Shown here: piece after piece, positions 39,572 through 52,239 of the stretch
How the letters are laid out: each line of letters starts with the position of its first letter
Position numbering within the stretch: position 1 is the first letter of the stretch
Assembly: GCA_016946835.1 (NCBI GenBank)
Contig: JACVTC010000064.1
Location: 587,501-651,500 of the forward strand
Direction: 5' to 3'
Origin: Neocallimastix lanati (nom. inval.)
Taxonomy: Eukaryota > Neocallimastigomycota > Neocallimastigomycetes > Neocallimastigales > Neocallimastigaceae
DNA: 64,000 nt
Made by a program: the position numbers and the translations under genes
The notes under the pieces: generated by a model
Databases searched by the model: none
What the model saw: the letters and a program-made list of their open reading frames with translations, nothing else
What the model was told of the DNA's origin: nothing

Positions 39572-39754
39572 ATATTACTTTATAATAAATAATTAAGAAA
39601 TGAGGAATGACCAAATGAAATAATCAGAATTCTGTCATTCAATAATTTAATTTATAAAGCATATTAAATTTATACAGTTTTAATAAATATTCAAATACAA
39701 TGTATAATTTATAGTTTTATCATTATAATTATTATTTCACTTAATAATTTTTAA

Positions 39755-40015
39755 AAAAAAAAGAATTATTATTAATAAAATTTATATTTTTAATAACATT
39801 TGTAATTTTATATAATTTTTTTATTAATAAAATTTAAATAAAAAAATTATTATTATTAGTTTTATATTTTTAATAACATTTAAGTAAAAGAATTATTATT
39901 AATAGCATTTATATTTTTATGTGTTTTTTTTATTAATAACATTTAAGTAAAATAATTAATAATATTTATATTTTTAATAACATTTAAATAAAAGAATTAT
40001 TATTAAAAAAAAAGA
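39755..40015. repeat. Imperfect tandem repeat, roughly 60-bp units
   Basis: Repeated blocks of 'GAATTATTATTAATAAAATT', 'TATATTTTTAATAACATTTA' and 'AGTAAAAGAA' occur four to five times with variable spacing downstream of the MULE remnant. Confidence 0.65.
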
Positions 40016-40885
40016 ATTAAAATCATAAAATCTAACCATTATATGATTTATTTAATTATTCACTTAATAATTAATTTAAAAATTGAAATAACAAAATAAT
40101 AAAATAAAATAATATTATGTAGTATAATATAGCTATAGCCACAAATTTATATATATCACGTGAAAAAAATTGGCGTAATGCAACTTCCCCCATTATTATT
40201 TTCAAATTTATGAATATTATCACATGTGAATTTATACAAATTTTATTCTTTATTATATTTTTTATTAATCAAAATTTTATATTTATAATATAAATAAAGA
40301 TTAATTTAATATACTAATAATATCTTTCAATATTGTTTTATTAATATATAATATATGTTTAATAATTTATTTCTATGATTTTTTGACATTTATTTATGTT
40401 ATGAAAAGTTATTTATTAAAATAATTTTTCGTTCTTTACATAAATATTTTAATATAGGAATATATTTATTATATATATTATTAACAATAATTTATATAGT
40501 AATTAAAGTTTTTATTTATATTATAATAATCTAATACTCTGTACATAAAAAAAAATTTTTTTTATTTTGCGGTCTCTCTTTTTTTTTTTTTTATTCTTTA
40601 TTATTAGATATTACTGTAATAGGAAAAAAGAAAAAAAAATATTAATTACTACAAATTTAAATTTTAATATAATCACTTAATATTAATCTATATTAATTAA
40701 TTATTAATTAAAAATATTAATTAAGAAATAATAATAATTATAAAAATACAAATTTGAAAATTATAAAAAAAAATTATTTTTAATATTTGCTTAATCAATT
40801 CATTGTATACATATATATTTTTTTAATATAATTGATTATAACGGATTATTATGATATAGTTATAGTTATTTGTAAACATTAAAAT

Positions 40886-40919
<34 letters not shown>

Positions 40920-41765
40920 AAGATAATTATTAATAAATACTATTATTGATATACCGTATTTGTCATTATAATTACTTGTGTAACATATTTTTAATTTAGT
41001 TTATTTTATGATTTATAATTAATTTTAATATGGTCATATATAAAACAAAAAAACTACAAAAAATTAATTCAATCCTTTTTCAAAAAAAGTTTTGTTTTCT
41101 TTTTTTTTTTTTTTTTTATTTTTTAATTTTCATTGTAAATATAATCATTGTAAAATATTAATATTATCATTATAAATGTAAATTGTTAATATATCCTAAT
41201 TGTAATTATTAATATTTAATTTAATTCAAAAACATAACTATAAAAACATTATTTTTAATCTGAAATTGTAATTATTTAATGTATCATTGTATTGAAATTC
41301 TAAAATAAAAAATAATTACAATTGAATAATACAAAATTAATCTATGTATATAAAGGAATCTTGTTTATATTACTTTTAAAATTTATAAATATTGTTAAAT
41401 ATTTCAATTCAAGCATATAATAATTTAAAAAATAAAATATAGTAAAAATATAATTAAGAATAAATAAAGTTAATAAATTAATAATAATAAATAATAAGCC
41501 AATATTATTAAATAAAAATCAATGATTTTAATAAATAAAAGTCAATAATTATAAATAAATAAAAGTCACTAATTATTAATAAATAAAGGTCAATAATAAT
41601 TAATAAAAGGATAATACAAGTAGCATCATTTTAATAGATAACTAAGTATTTAAAGCAATATCAATAACAAAGTATATAATAAATAAATAAAAAAAAAATA
41701 AAAATAAAAAAAAAAAAATTTTATAATAAAGAAATAATAATAATAATATAATAATAATAATAATA
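40016..41765. other. AT-rich spacer with a MITE remnant
   Basis: No gene seen. 'TTGGCGTAATGCAACTTCCCCC' at about 40170-40191 is a remnant of the iteron MITE family. Poly-T at 40890-40912. The last few hundred bases should carry the promoter of the GH114 gene that starts at 41766; repeated 'AATAAAAGTCAATAAT' motifs at 41515-41610 are visible there. Confidence 0.6.
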
Positions 41766-43658
41766 ATGAAATTTATATTATCAACAACCTTTTTAGTTTC
41801 AGTATTATCGATATGTAATGTTGAAGCTAGATGGAAACCAATACCGGGAATGACATGGAATTATGTTTTAGGAGATGATAATTTTAATGTGTAAGTATTC
41901 AATATATTATTTTTGAAATGTTTAAAATTTAAATTTAGTTTATTAAAAATATTATATTAATAATTTAATAAATACATAAAATTGATGTATTGCTTTATTA
42001 TAAAATACAAAAAATTTTTTTTTTAAAAAAAAAAAAAAAAGGCATTCAGAGAAAGCTCAAGTAATTGATGTAGATTATAATAAAAGTGCAAAAACAATTC
42101 AAGAATATCATAATGCAGGAAAAAAAGTTATTTGTTATTTCTCTGGTGGTACCATTGAGAAACATCGTAAAGATATAGCTGAATTTTATAAAGTAGAAGG
42201 TTTAGTTAGAAATAAATATGAAGAATGGGCAGATGAAAATTGGCTTGATATACGAAAGGAAGGTCTAAAGCCTTTACTTAAAAATAGAATGAAAGAAGCC
42301 GTCAGTAAAAATTGTGATGGACTTGAAGTTGATAATTTAGATGGTTTTCAACAATCAGAGGTAAAAAGTTGGTCTAGTCCACTAACGAGAACTGATACAG
42401 TTAATTTTGCAAAGTGGTTAGGTAATACAGCTCATGAATTAGGTATTTCCATTGGTTTAAAAAATGCTTTATTTATGATTGATGAAGTGGACAGTTATTT
42501 TGATTTTGCTATTAATGAAAGTTGTGCAACTCTTGAACATCCGGAATGTCATCTTTATAAACCTTTTCTTAATCAAGGAAAGGCTGTTTTTGGTGTATCC
42601 TATGAATCTAGAATGAGTGGTAATACTAATTTTTGTTCAAGTTTAAACGGTCTAAATATTAGTATGATTGTTAAAAAAGATCAATTCTTAAGACAAGAAG
42701 GTTATATTTTTGATGGTAAATCACAGTGTGGTTCAAATTTCAAAACAGGTAAATTTTAAATTTTTATCTTTTGATTTTATTTATTTATTTATTTATGTAT
42801 TATTTATTATTTATTATAATTTTTTTATTTTTAAATGAAATAAAACATAACAAACAACCAAAAAAAAATTCAATATCTTATAATTTATAATTATAATATA
42901 TATCAATAAAAGTAATAAATATTGTATGATTAATTTTATGAATATTTTTATATAAATAGAATTGTTGAATTTTTTTTTTATTTTTATTTTTATTTTTTTA
43001 TTTTATTTTTTTATATATTTTTTTTTTATCATACGATTTATTAAAATTTTTAACAAATTTTAATATATATATATATATATATTTAAAAAAAAAAAAAGGT
43101 TCTTCTGGCTCTTCAAATTCAAATAATTCAAATAATAATCAATCAAATAAAACTAATAATAAAGTAACTGGTACAATTAAAGGTAAAGATTCCACTTCTT
43201 CAAATACAGATAATGATGCTAATAATACAAAGGATGGAAGTAATAATGATGTCGGTGATTCAACTTCAAATTCTAACGACAAAAATAATAAAGCAAATGA
43301 AAAAGAAGAAGATATTCCTAATCCAGATGGTTTATCAGGGGAGAATACTCACAAAGGGACTATTATTACAGGTATTTTAATTACAACAGGTTCTGTAACA
43401 AGTGCTGCTGGTATATTACTACTTAAAAAGAAAAATCCAAGAAAATATGAAGATTTTAAGAGAACCATTTCAAGAAAAGCTTCTTCTGTTAAACGTAGTG
43501 CCACCTCAGTAACTAAAAAACTTAAAACTAGAAAACCAAAGAGAGCAAATTATAAAAATAATAAATATGAATATTATGACATAGATGCACTATATAACAT
43601 GGATAATAATCCATTTAATAACTATAGATATCAATTTACAAAAACTTTTGAGTATTAA
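41766..43658 (+). CDS. Membrane-anchored GH114 family glycosidase, three exons
   Basis: Exons 41766-41890, 42042-42748 and 43099-43658 join in frame (phases 2 and 1) to 463 aa. It has a signal peptide (MKFILSTTFLVSVLSICNVEA) and a GH114 barrel with the same motifs as the gene at 24873-26001: WNYVLGDDN, KKVICYFSGGTIE, WLDIRKEGLKPLL, GLEVDNLDGF (candidate Asp, about 137), HELGISIGLKN and FDFAINESC (candidate Glu, about 200). The third exon adds an Asn/Ser/Asp-rich linker (about 280-360), one transmembrane segment (GTIITGILITTGSVTSAAGI, about 364-388) and a strongly basic 75-residue tail. The enzyme therefore looks tethered to the plasma membrane with its catalytic domain outside, in contrast to its secreted paralog. 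The first intron is at the same codon and phase in both. The catalytic assignment follows known GH114 enzymes; topology is inference. Confidence 0.9.
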
Positions 43659-43905
43659 ATATGAATTTATTATTATTTTTTTTTATTTATTAATTTATTA
43701 ATTAATTTATTTATTTATTTATTTATTAATTTTTATTGAAAAAAAAAAAAAAAGATATAATAAAAAAAATTTTTTTTTTTTTTTATCTAATAGATAATTT
43801 AGACAAAATAATAATAATAATAAAAAGTTGAATTAAAATAGAAATACGTAATTGTTTATAGAGAAAATAAAAAATATCAAAGAATAAAAATAAATAATTT
43901 TTTTT

Positions 43906-43936
<31 letters not shown>

Positions 43937-45060
43937 TTTTTATTTTATTTTTTTTTTCATAATTAATCAAATTTAAAATTTTAATTTTTAATGATAATGA
44001 TAAATATTAAATTTATAATTTATCTTAATTAAGTAAATAATAATTATTTCTTATTAATATTCATCCCCCAAAAAATATATTATTAAACATTTCAACAGTA
44101 AAAAAAAAACATTTTTAAATTAATATGATTAATTAAAAATAGTTCATCATTATTTCATTCATAACTAATTTTTTATTTTTTTATTTTTTTATAAAACGTG
44201 AATCATTTCATTATTTTAAAATAAAAAGTTTTTAAATTAAAATATAATAAAAATAAAGATAAAAATTAAATAAAAATAAAATAAAAATAAAATAAAAAAA
44301 TATATATATATATTTATAATATTATATTAGTATTAATCTTAATCTTTTAATAGCGCAAAAAAAAAAAAATATTTAAATATATAAAGTATTTTATATTATT
44401 GATATTTTAAGGAAAAAAAAATTATATGTATATATATATCTTATATTTTTTTTTCTTTATTCTTTTTTTTATAATTTAATCTAAATTTGACTATATATTC
44501 TTTTATGTATGATCAAATAGCTAAACCATAGATTAGAAGTTCCAATTTGTTTTAAATAATCCAAATTTAGTAATCAAAAGAATTGAAATTTAATCTTAAA
44601 AGTATTTTATATTTTATATTTTTTTTATTATTTATTTCATTTTTTATTTTTTTTTTATTTTTTATTTTTTTTTTATTTTTTTATTTTTTTATTTTTTTTT
44701 ATTTTTTTATTTTTTTTATCTTATTTTTTTATCAAGTTTTTTTTATTTTATTTAATAATCAGTATATTCATGTAAAAAATAAAAAAAAATAAAAAAAAAA
44801 TAATAATAGATAAATCATAATTAATATATATTATTAAATATAATTATATAATACACATTTTTAAATTTAAAAAAAAAAAAAGAAAGAAAGAAAAGAAAAG
44901 AAAAGAAAAAGAAAAAGAAAATAAAAATATTATAAATTATATTGTACATATAATTTTTTTAATAAATTTATAATGGTATAACAAAAAAAAGCTATTTTTT
45001 TTTGTTTTACCATCGTAAAATGTAATTAATTTTTTATTATTATTATTTTCCTTTTTCTTT
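43659..45060. other. AT-rich spacer
   Basis: No gene seen. Poly-T 43911-43936, (TTTTTAT)n at 44600-44720 (its Phe-rich frame is an artefact), and (AAAAG)n at 44878-44920. Confidence 0.65.
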
Positions 45061-45276
45061 TTTAACTTAATAAAAACTATATTCAATATAATAATGAAAT
45101 CTATATAACGGATTAGGCATCTAAAAGAAATAGAAATTATTTAATTTTTTAAAAATAAATTTTATATTTTAATTAAATATCTAAAAAAGATATAATTTAT
45201 GTAAATAAAAAAATAAAAAAATATAAAAAATAAAAAAAAAAAAAAATTGAATTATTGGGTTTATTTTATATATAAT

Positions 45277-45519
45277 TGTTAAGGAGTCAATATAAGATAT
45301 AATGTGTACACTACAAAATGTATTATTATTCAATTAAATTTTATTTATAATTTATTTATTTATATGATTTAATAAAGTATTTAAAAAGACTCAAAATATT
45401 AATTTCATAAAAAATTTTTCATTTTATATTTTACATACAAATAATTACATAATCAAATATTATAAATATTTATAATACTTTAATGTTCAAAAGTTTAAAT
45501 GTTATGTTGAACTTTAACA
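45277..45519. mobile_element. Solo LTR of a Ty1/copia element
   Basis: A 243-bp sequence beginning TGTTAAGGAGTCAATATAAG and ending GAACTTTAACA, the same as the LTR at 60226-60468 except for a few substitutions. It is flanked by a 5-bp direct repeat ATAAT (45272-45276 and 45520-45524). The matching position in unit 2 (about 50720) reads straight through as TATATATAATTAATAAAC with no insert, which gives the empty site. Confidence 0.95.
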
Positions 45520-45752
45520 ATAATTAATAAACACCAAATAGATATTTTATATTTATTTATCCAAACTCATAATAATAAATTCTATTATATATGAATTCAA
45601 TTAAATTATCCAATTTTCTTAATTTATCTTTCTAAAAAATATTTTCTATTTATTTTTTCCTTTATATATATATATATATTTATCTAATTATTCTTATTTT
45701 TATTATTTTAAACTTTCAAATTTTAAAAATTTATAGTTCATATTTTGTACTA

Positions 45753-45801
<49 letters not shown>

Positions 45802-46800
45802 GAAATTTTACTTTCATTAATTAAACTTTAAAAGTTTAAAAAAGTTTTTTTTTTTTTTTTTTTTTTTTTGAATTAAAAATTTTAATGATTTTTAATAGAA
45901 ATCGATAAAACGTTTAGAAATAAATAAATTACTTTCACTACAATTCCTAATTTAAAAAAAAAATAAAAAAATTAAAAAATTAAAATAAAAATAAAAATAA
46001 AAAAAAAAACAATAAAATTTTTTTCGTTTTTTATTTATATATATATATATTTATTTATTTAAGTATTAAAGTATTTAAGTATTTATATGCTATTATTATT
46101 ATTATTATTGTTATTATTATTATTATTATTTATATAATTTATAAAATATTAATAAAAAAGATGTTGAATATCACAAATTAAATGTCTTTTTTTTTAAAAA
46201 AAAAAAATAAAAAAAAAATAAAAAATAAAAAATAAAAAATAAAAAATAAAAAAAAAAAAATAATAATGATTATAATAATATTATTATTAATAATAAAAAT
46301 TTAAAAAAAAAAAAAAAAAAAAAAGTAATAAATATGTATATAAATACTTTTAATTGCTTATATATACATATATATAATTCTTATTACATTGAATCAACAA
46401 ATAGATAGTTTTATCATGCATAATATACTTTTTTTAGCAGTATAAGTATTTATAAATAAAAATAAAAAATAATATTATATAAAAAAAAAAAATAAATAGT
46501 AATAATTATAATAATATATTTGTTATATAATATCAGTAATTGTATATATATTATATAATTGTAATAAAATACTTTTACTAAATATAAATTCCAATAAAAA
46601 GAAATGAATAGAATTGATATAGCTATGAGTATAAAAAAAATTAATGTGTTTATATATATATAATATTAATTTATATTTAAATATATTTAAATCTTTATAA
46701 ATATATGTAATTATATATATATTATTCTTATTTTTATTTAGTTATTTTAATTTTTTTTATTATTACTTATTATTTATTATGATAATTATTATGTTTTTTT

Positions 46801-46987
46801 TCATTCCTTCAAGTATATTGGATGGACTGCATTACATCCTACTAAAGGTCGACGACATAAAGGACAAAGTTTTTTATTATTTAAGGCCTTACTTAAGCAT
46901 TCATGACAAAATACGTGACCTAAAAAAAAAAAAAAAAAAATTTTATATATATCAATAATAATTTTTGTTAATATTTTAATTAAAAAA

Positions 46988-47046
<59 letters not shown>

Positions 47047-48960
47047 AAAATATATTTATATATATATTAAAATAAATAAATATTTAAATGTTACATATAT
47101 ACATATATTATTTATTTAATTATTTAATACTTACCACAAATAGTACTATCAAGATGAGTATCAACAGTAGGATTATCTAAACAGATAGGACATCTTATTT
47201 TATAATACTTAACACTATTTTCAAAATTTTCTTCATTTTTTCCCTTTTCTATAATGTTTCCTGCTGACGTAGAAGGTGTTTCGGTAACACGATTATTATT
47301 ACTTGAATTTGAAAAATTTACTACTGGTAAACTTTCTCTTATATTATTTGCTGAGTGTTGATATCTTCCTACAATTATTCAGAATTTATAATTAAAAAAA
47401 ATTTATAATTAAAAAAATAAAATTAAAATTAAAAATAAAAAATAAATTTTATATATATTATTAAAATTATAAATATATTGAATAGATAATTGAATCATAT
47501 CAAATAGATAGATATTATTTAAAATAATATATATACTATAAATAATAAGAAATAAATAATTTACCTGAAAAACTATTTGAGAACCTATTTTCATTTGATA
47601 ATATATTATATGAAAAGCTATATGAGAGTCTATTAAAATATGATAATATATTACCTAAAAAACTATTTGAGAGTCTATTTTCATTTGATAATATATTATC
47701 TGAAAAACTATTTGGGAATCTATTTAAATATGATAAACTATTTGGGAATCTATTTTCATTTGGTAATATATTACCTGAAAAATTATTTGAGAATCTATTT
47801 AAATATGATAAACTATTTGGGAATCTATTTTCATTTGGTAATATATTATCTGAAAAATTATTTGAGAATCTATTTAAATATGATAAACTATTTGGGAATC
47901 TATTTTCATTTGGTAATATATTATCTGAAAAATTATTTGAGAATCTATTTAAATATGATAAACTATTTGGGAATCTATTTTCATTTGGTAATATATTATC
48001 TGAAAAATTATTTGAGAATCTATTTAAATTTGAAAAACTATTTGGGAATCTATTTTCATTTGATAATATATTATCTGAAAAATTATTTGAGAGTCTATTT
48101 TCATATGGTAATATATTATCTGAAAAACTATTTGAGAATCTATTTTCATTTGATAATAATATATTGCTTACATTTCTTCTTCCTTCATTATTATTATAAT
48201 GATGACCATTACTGAAAGAAGGATTGCGATATGCAAAATTTCCTGAGCGGTTACGATTATCATTATCACTTGCTAAATTGAAAGTAGAAATTGAATATGA
48301 ATGAGAATGTGAATTGTTATTTTTATCTCTAGAAGATCTTAATGAAGTGGAGGAAATACCTTGTATTTGTCCTTGATTACTATTGTTATAACTATTGTTA
48401 CAATGATTTTTATTTTTAGTATTTGATAAATTATTCATCTCGATAGAATTATTATTATTATTGCTATTATTATTGATAGTATCATTGTTATTATTATTGT
48501 TACTACTATAATTATCGTTATTATCTATATTTGAATTTTGTATATCTATATTTTTATCACTGGCATTTTTAGAATTATTATTATCACTATTCGTGTTGTC
48601 ATTACCATTATCATTATTATTATTTTTTATCGTTTGATTAAATCCTTTTATAGATAAATAAATAATATACATACATATAATTTACAATTTTTATTAATTT
48701 TTATATTATAATTAATTTAAATAAAAAATATATATATATATTATTATTATTAATAATAATAATAAAATTTACCAATTCTTCTCCTTTTTATTAATTCTAT
48801 AAAAATAAATTATCATATATACATTATATAAAAATATATTAATATCTTATATATTTCATAAAATTCTAATTTTTTTTTTCTTAATTAAATACATAAATAT
48901 TAGTATATTACCACCATTTTCTGCTTTTTTATATTGTGAATATTTTCTTTTACTTTCCAT
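46801..48960 (-). CDS. RNF4/Slx8-like RING-finger E3 ubiquitin ligase, paralog 1, five exons
   Basis: Exons 48960-48912, 48796-48773, 48644-47565, 47368-47135 and 46919-46801 are all joined in phase 1 and give 501 aa ending in TGA. The start MESKRKYSQYKKAENG is followed by a 24-nt exon encoding a basic patch (IKRRR, possible nuclear signal). A large Asn/Ser-rich exon contains four 25-residue repeats (LNRFSNNFSDNILPNENRF plus PNSLSY) at about 47735-48050. The C-terminus is a complete C3HC4 RING split over two exons: CPICLD ... TICG/HVFCHECL ... LCPLCRRPL, then VHPIYLKE. The RING type and HPIY ending match RNF4/Slx8 SUMO-targeted ubiquitin ligases, which ubiquitinate poly-SUMOylated nuclear proteins. 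No obvious SUMO-interaction motif is visible in this copy, so its targeting may differ. The RING call is firm; the STUbL assignment is inference. Confidence 0.82.
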
Positions 48961-49255
48961 ATTAATAAATTTTACTGTTTTTAATAAAATAACAAATTTG
49001 AGATTTTTTTTAAAATATATATATATATAGTTTAAATATTTGCTGTTTTTGATACTATATGTTATAATATATAATATAAAAAGATAATGTATTATTAAAA
49101 GATAATGTATTAAATATTACATATTAATGATAATATATATATAATAAATAAATAATATCACAGATTATTAATACCTTTCAAATTTGCTTTATAAAACTAA
49201 TAATAAAATAAAATAATAATAAAAATTATTAATTGTATATTAGAGTTTATATTAA

Positions 49256-49293
<38 letters not shown>

Positions 49294-51276
49294 AATATAT
49301 AATAAAATAATATTTTCTATTTATATTTTTTATTTATATTTTCTTTTGGTTTATATTTTTTATAAATATATATAATTAAATAAAATTATATAATTAAATA
49401 AAATTAATAAATATAAATTAAAAATAATTACTTTATAATTAATATTGTTTAATTACAACAATAGAGATTACAATAATAGAGAATAATGATATAATATAAT
49501 ATGATATAATATAATATAATATAATATTAAATAATATAATATAAAATAAAATAAAAGATGAAAAAAAAAAAAATTAAAGGAAAAAAAAGCTATATATATA
49601 AAAAAAATATTATAATTAATTATTTACTTAAAAATAAAATTAATGAAAATAATTTTTATTATTTTTAATTAAAAAATAAAATAAAATAAATTTTTTTTAT
49701 TATTTTTATAACTTTTATTCATCTTTATTTTAAAATGTTAATTTTTTTTTTTTTTAAAAAATTATTTGTATCCTTATTTAGAATTAGTATAATATATAAA
49801 ATATTGATCTAATATATTTCGTTATATAACAGAAATATATTACATATATATATAATATTAATCTAATATATTCCATCATTTAAATTTTATTTTTAATTTA
49901 TTTGGAATAAATAAAAGAAATTGGAAGTCTCTCTTAGATTAGGCAAAGTATTTTATTGGATGTGGCGAATTATACTGGAAGTTAATCATCTAAAAGAAAT
50001 AGAAATGATTTAATTTTTTAAAAATTTGAAATAGTTAATATAAAATATATTTCTTTTAATATAAAAAAAAATAATAATAGTTTTTATATATATTTCTATT
50101 CTAAAATAATTAAATAATAAATAATTGAATAAATAATTGAATAATAAATAATAAATAATAAAAATAGTATTTATTTATAAATATTAAATAAATAATAAAA
50201 AGAGTATTAATTAATAAATAATAAATAATAAATAATAATAGAAAGAATATTTATTAATAAATAATAGATGATAAATAATAAAAAAGAATATTTAATTAAT
50301 AATAATAAATAATTCTTTTTTTTTCTTATCAAAAATAACATATAAATTTTATTCTTAATTTATTTGGAATAAATAAAAGAATAAATTGGTTCTCTCTCAA
50401 ATTGGACAAAGCATTTTATGGACGAGGTGAATTTTACTATAAGTTACATTTCGCAATGTGGCATTTATATTATTGTAATTTAGTCTTTTTTACATAATAA
50501 AAAACATGATTTAATATAATAATGAAATCTAAATAACGGATTAGGCATCTAAAAGAAATAGAAATGATTTAATTTTTTAAAAATATGAAATAGTATATCA
50601 ATTTTTATATCTAATTAATTATCTAAAAAAAGATATTATTTATGTATATATTAAAATAATAAAATAATAAAATAAAAAAAAAAAATAGAAAAAATTAAAT
50701 TATTGAGTTTATTTTATATATAATTAATAAACATTAATAATTCATCAAATAGATATTTTATATTTATTTATCCAAATGAATTAAACAGATTCTCATAATA
50801 ATAAAATAAATTCCATTATTTATGATTTCAATTGAATTATCCAATTTTCTTAATTTATTTTTCTAAAAGTATTTTCTATTTATTTTTTCCTTTATATATA
50901 TACATATATATATAATTTTTATTTTTTTTTTAATTTTTCTAAACTAATTATTTTTTATTTTTTTAAATTTTTAAACTTTTAAAAAATTTAGAGTTCATAT
51001 TTTGTACTACATTTTTTTTCAATTTGAAATTTTACTTTCATTAATTAAACTTTAAAGTTTAAAAAAAAAAAAAGTTATTTTAATGATTTTTAATATGAAT
51101 TGATAAAACTTTTAGAAATAAATAAATTACTTTCACTGTACTTTCTAATTTAAAAAAAAATAATTAAAAAAAAAAAAACTATAAATTTTTTTGTTTTTTA
51201 TTTATTTATTTATTTATTTATTTATATGATATTATTGTTGTTGTTATTATTATTGTTGTTGTTATTGTGTTGTTGC

Positions 51277-51391
<115 letters not shown>

Positions 51392-52070
51392 TATATAATT
51401 TATAAAATATTAATAAAAAAGGTGTTGAATATCAAAAATTAAATGTCTTTTCTTTTATAAAAAAAAAAAGAAATAAAAAATAAAAAAAATAAAAATAAAA
51501 AATAAAAAAAAATAAAAAAAAAAATAACAATAATTATAATAATAATATTAATAATAAAATGTAAAAAAAAAAATGTAATAAATATGTATATAAATACTTT
51601 TAATTTCTTATATATACATATATACATATATATAATTCTTATTACATTGAATCAATAAATAGATATAACATAATTTTATCATGCATAATATATATTTTTT
51701 TAACAGTATAAATATTTATAAATAAATAAAATAAAAAATAATATTATATAAAAAAAAAAAAAATAAATAGTAATAATTATAATAATATATTTGATATATA
51801 ATATCAGTAATTGTATATATATTATATAATTGTTATAAAATACTTTTACTAAATATAAATTCCAATATAAAGAAATGAATAGAATTGATATAGCTATGAG
51901 AATAAAAAAAATTAATGTGTTTATATATATATAATATTAATTTATATTTATATATATATTTAAGTCTTTATAAATATATGTAATTATATATATAATATTT
52001 TTATTTTTTTTTATTTTTTTATTTTTTTTTATTATTACTATTATTTATTATGATAGTTATTATGTCTTTT

Positions 52071-52200
52071 TTATACTTTCATGTATATTGGATGGATTGC
52101 ATTATTTCCTACTAAAGGTTGACGACATAAAGGACAAAGTTTTTTATTACTATACTTTAAGGCCTCACTTAAGCATTTATGACAAAATATGTGACCTAAA

Positions 52201-52239
<39 letters not shown>

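Larger units (their letters stand above)
45060..50490. repeat. Tandem segmental duplication, unit 1 (about 5.4 kb)
   Basis: Anchored by 'TAACGGATTAGGCATCTAAA' near 45107, which recurs near 50535, 55718 and, as GGCATCAAAA, 59702. The order shared by the units is anchor, 'TTATTGAGTTTATTTTATATATAATTAATAAAC', 'AGTTCATATTTTGTACTACAT', the (ATTT)n/(TTA)n block, RING gene, poly-A, 'ATTAGGCAAAGTATTTTATTGGATGTGGCG'. Unit 1 carries RING gene copy 1 and a solo LTR. Boundaries are approximate. Confidence 0.85.

Noticed and set aside
44583-44792. Phe-rich plus-strand frame
   Set aside because: Translation of (TTTTTAT)n low-complexity DNA.
47640-48215. Plus-strand 191-codon frame with LKNYLRIYLNMINYLGIYFH repeats
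   Set aside because: Antisense shadow of the 75-bp coding repeats of RING paralog 1, which has splice sites, a RING and paralogs supporting the minus strand.
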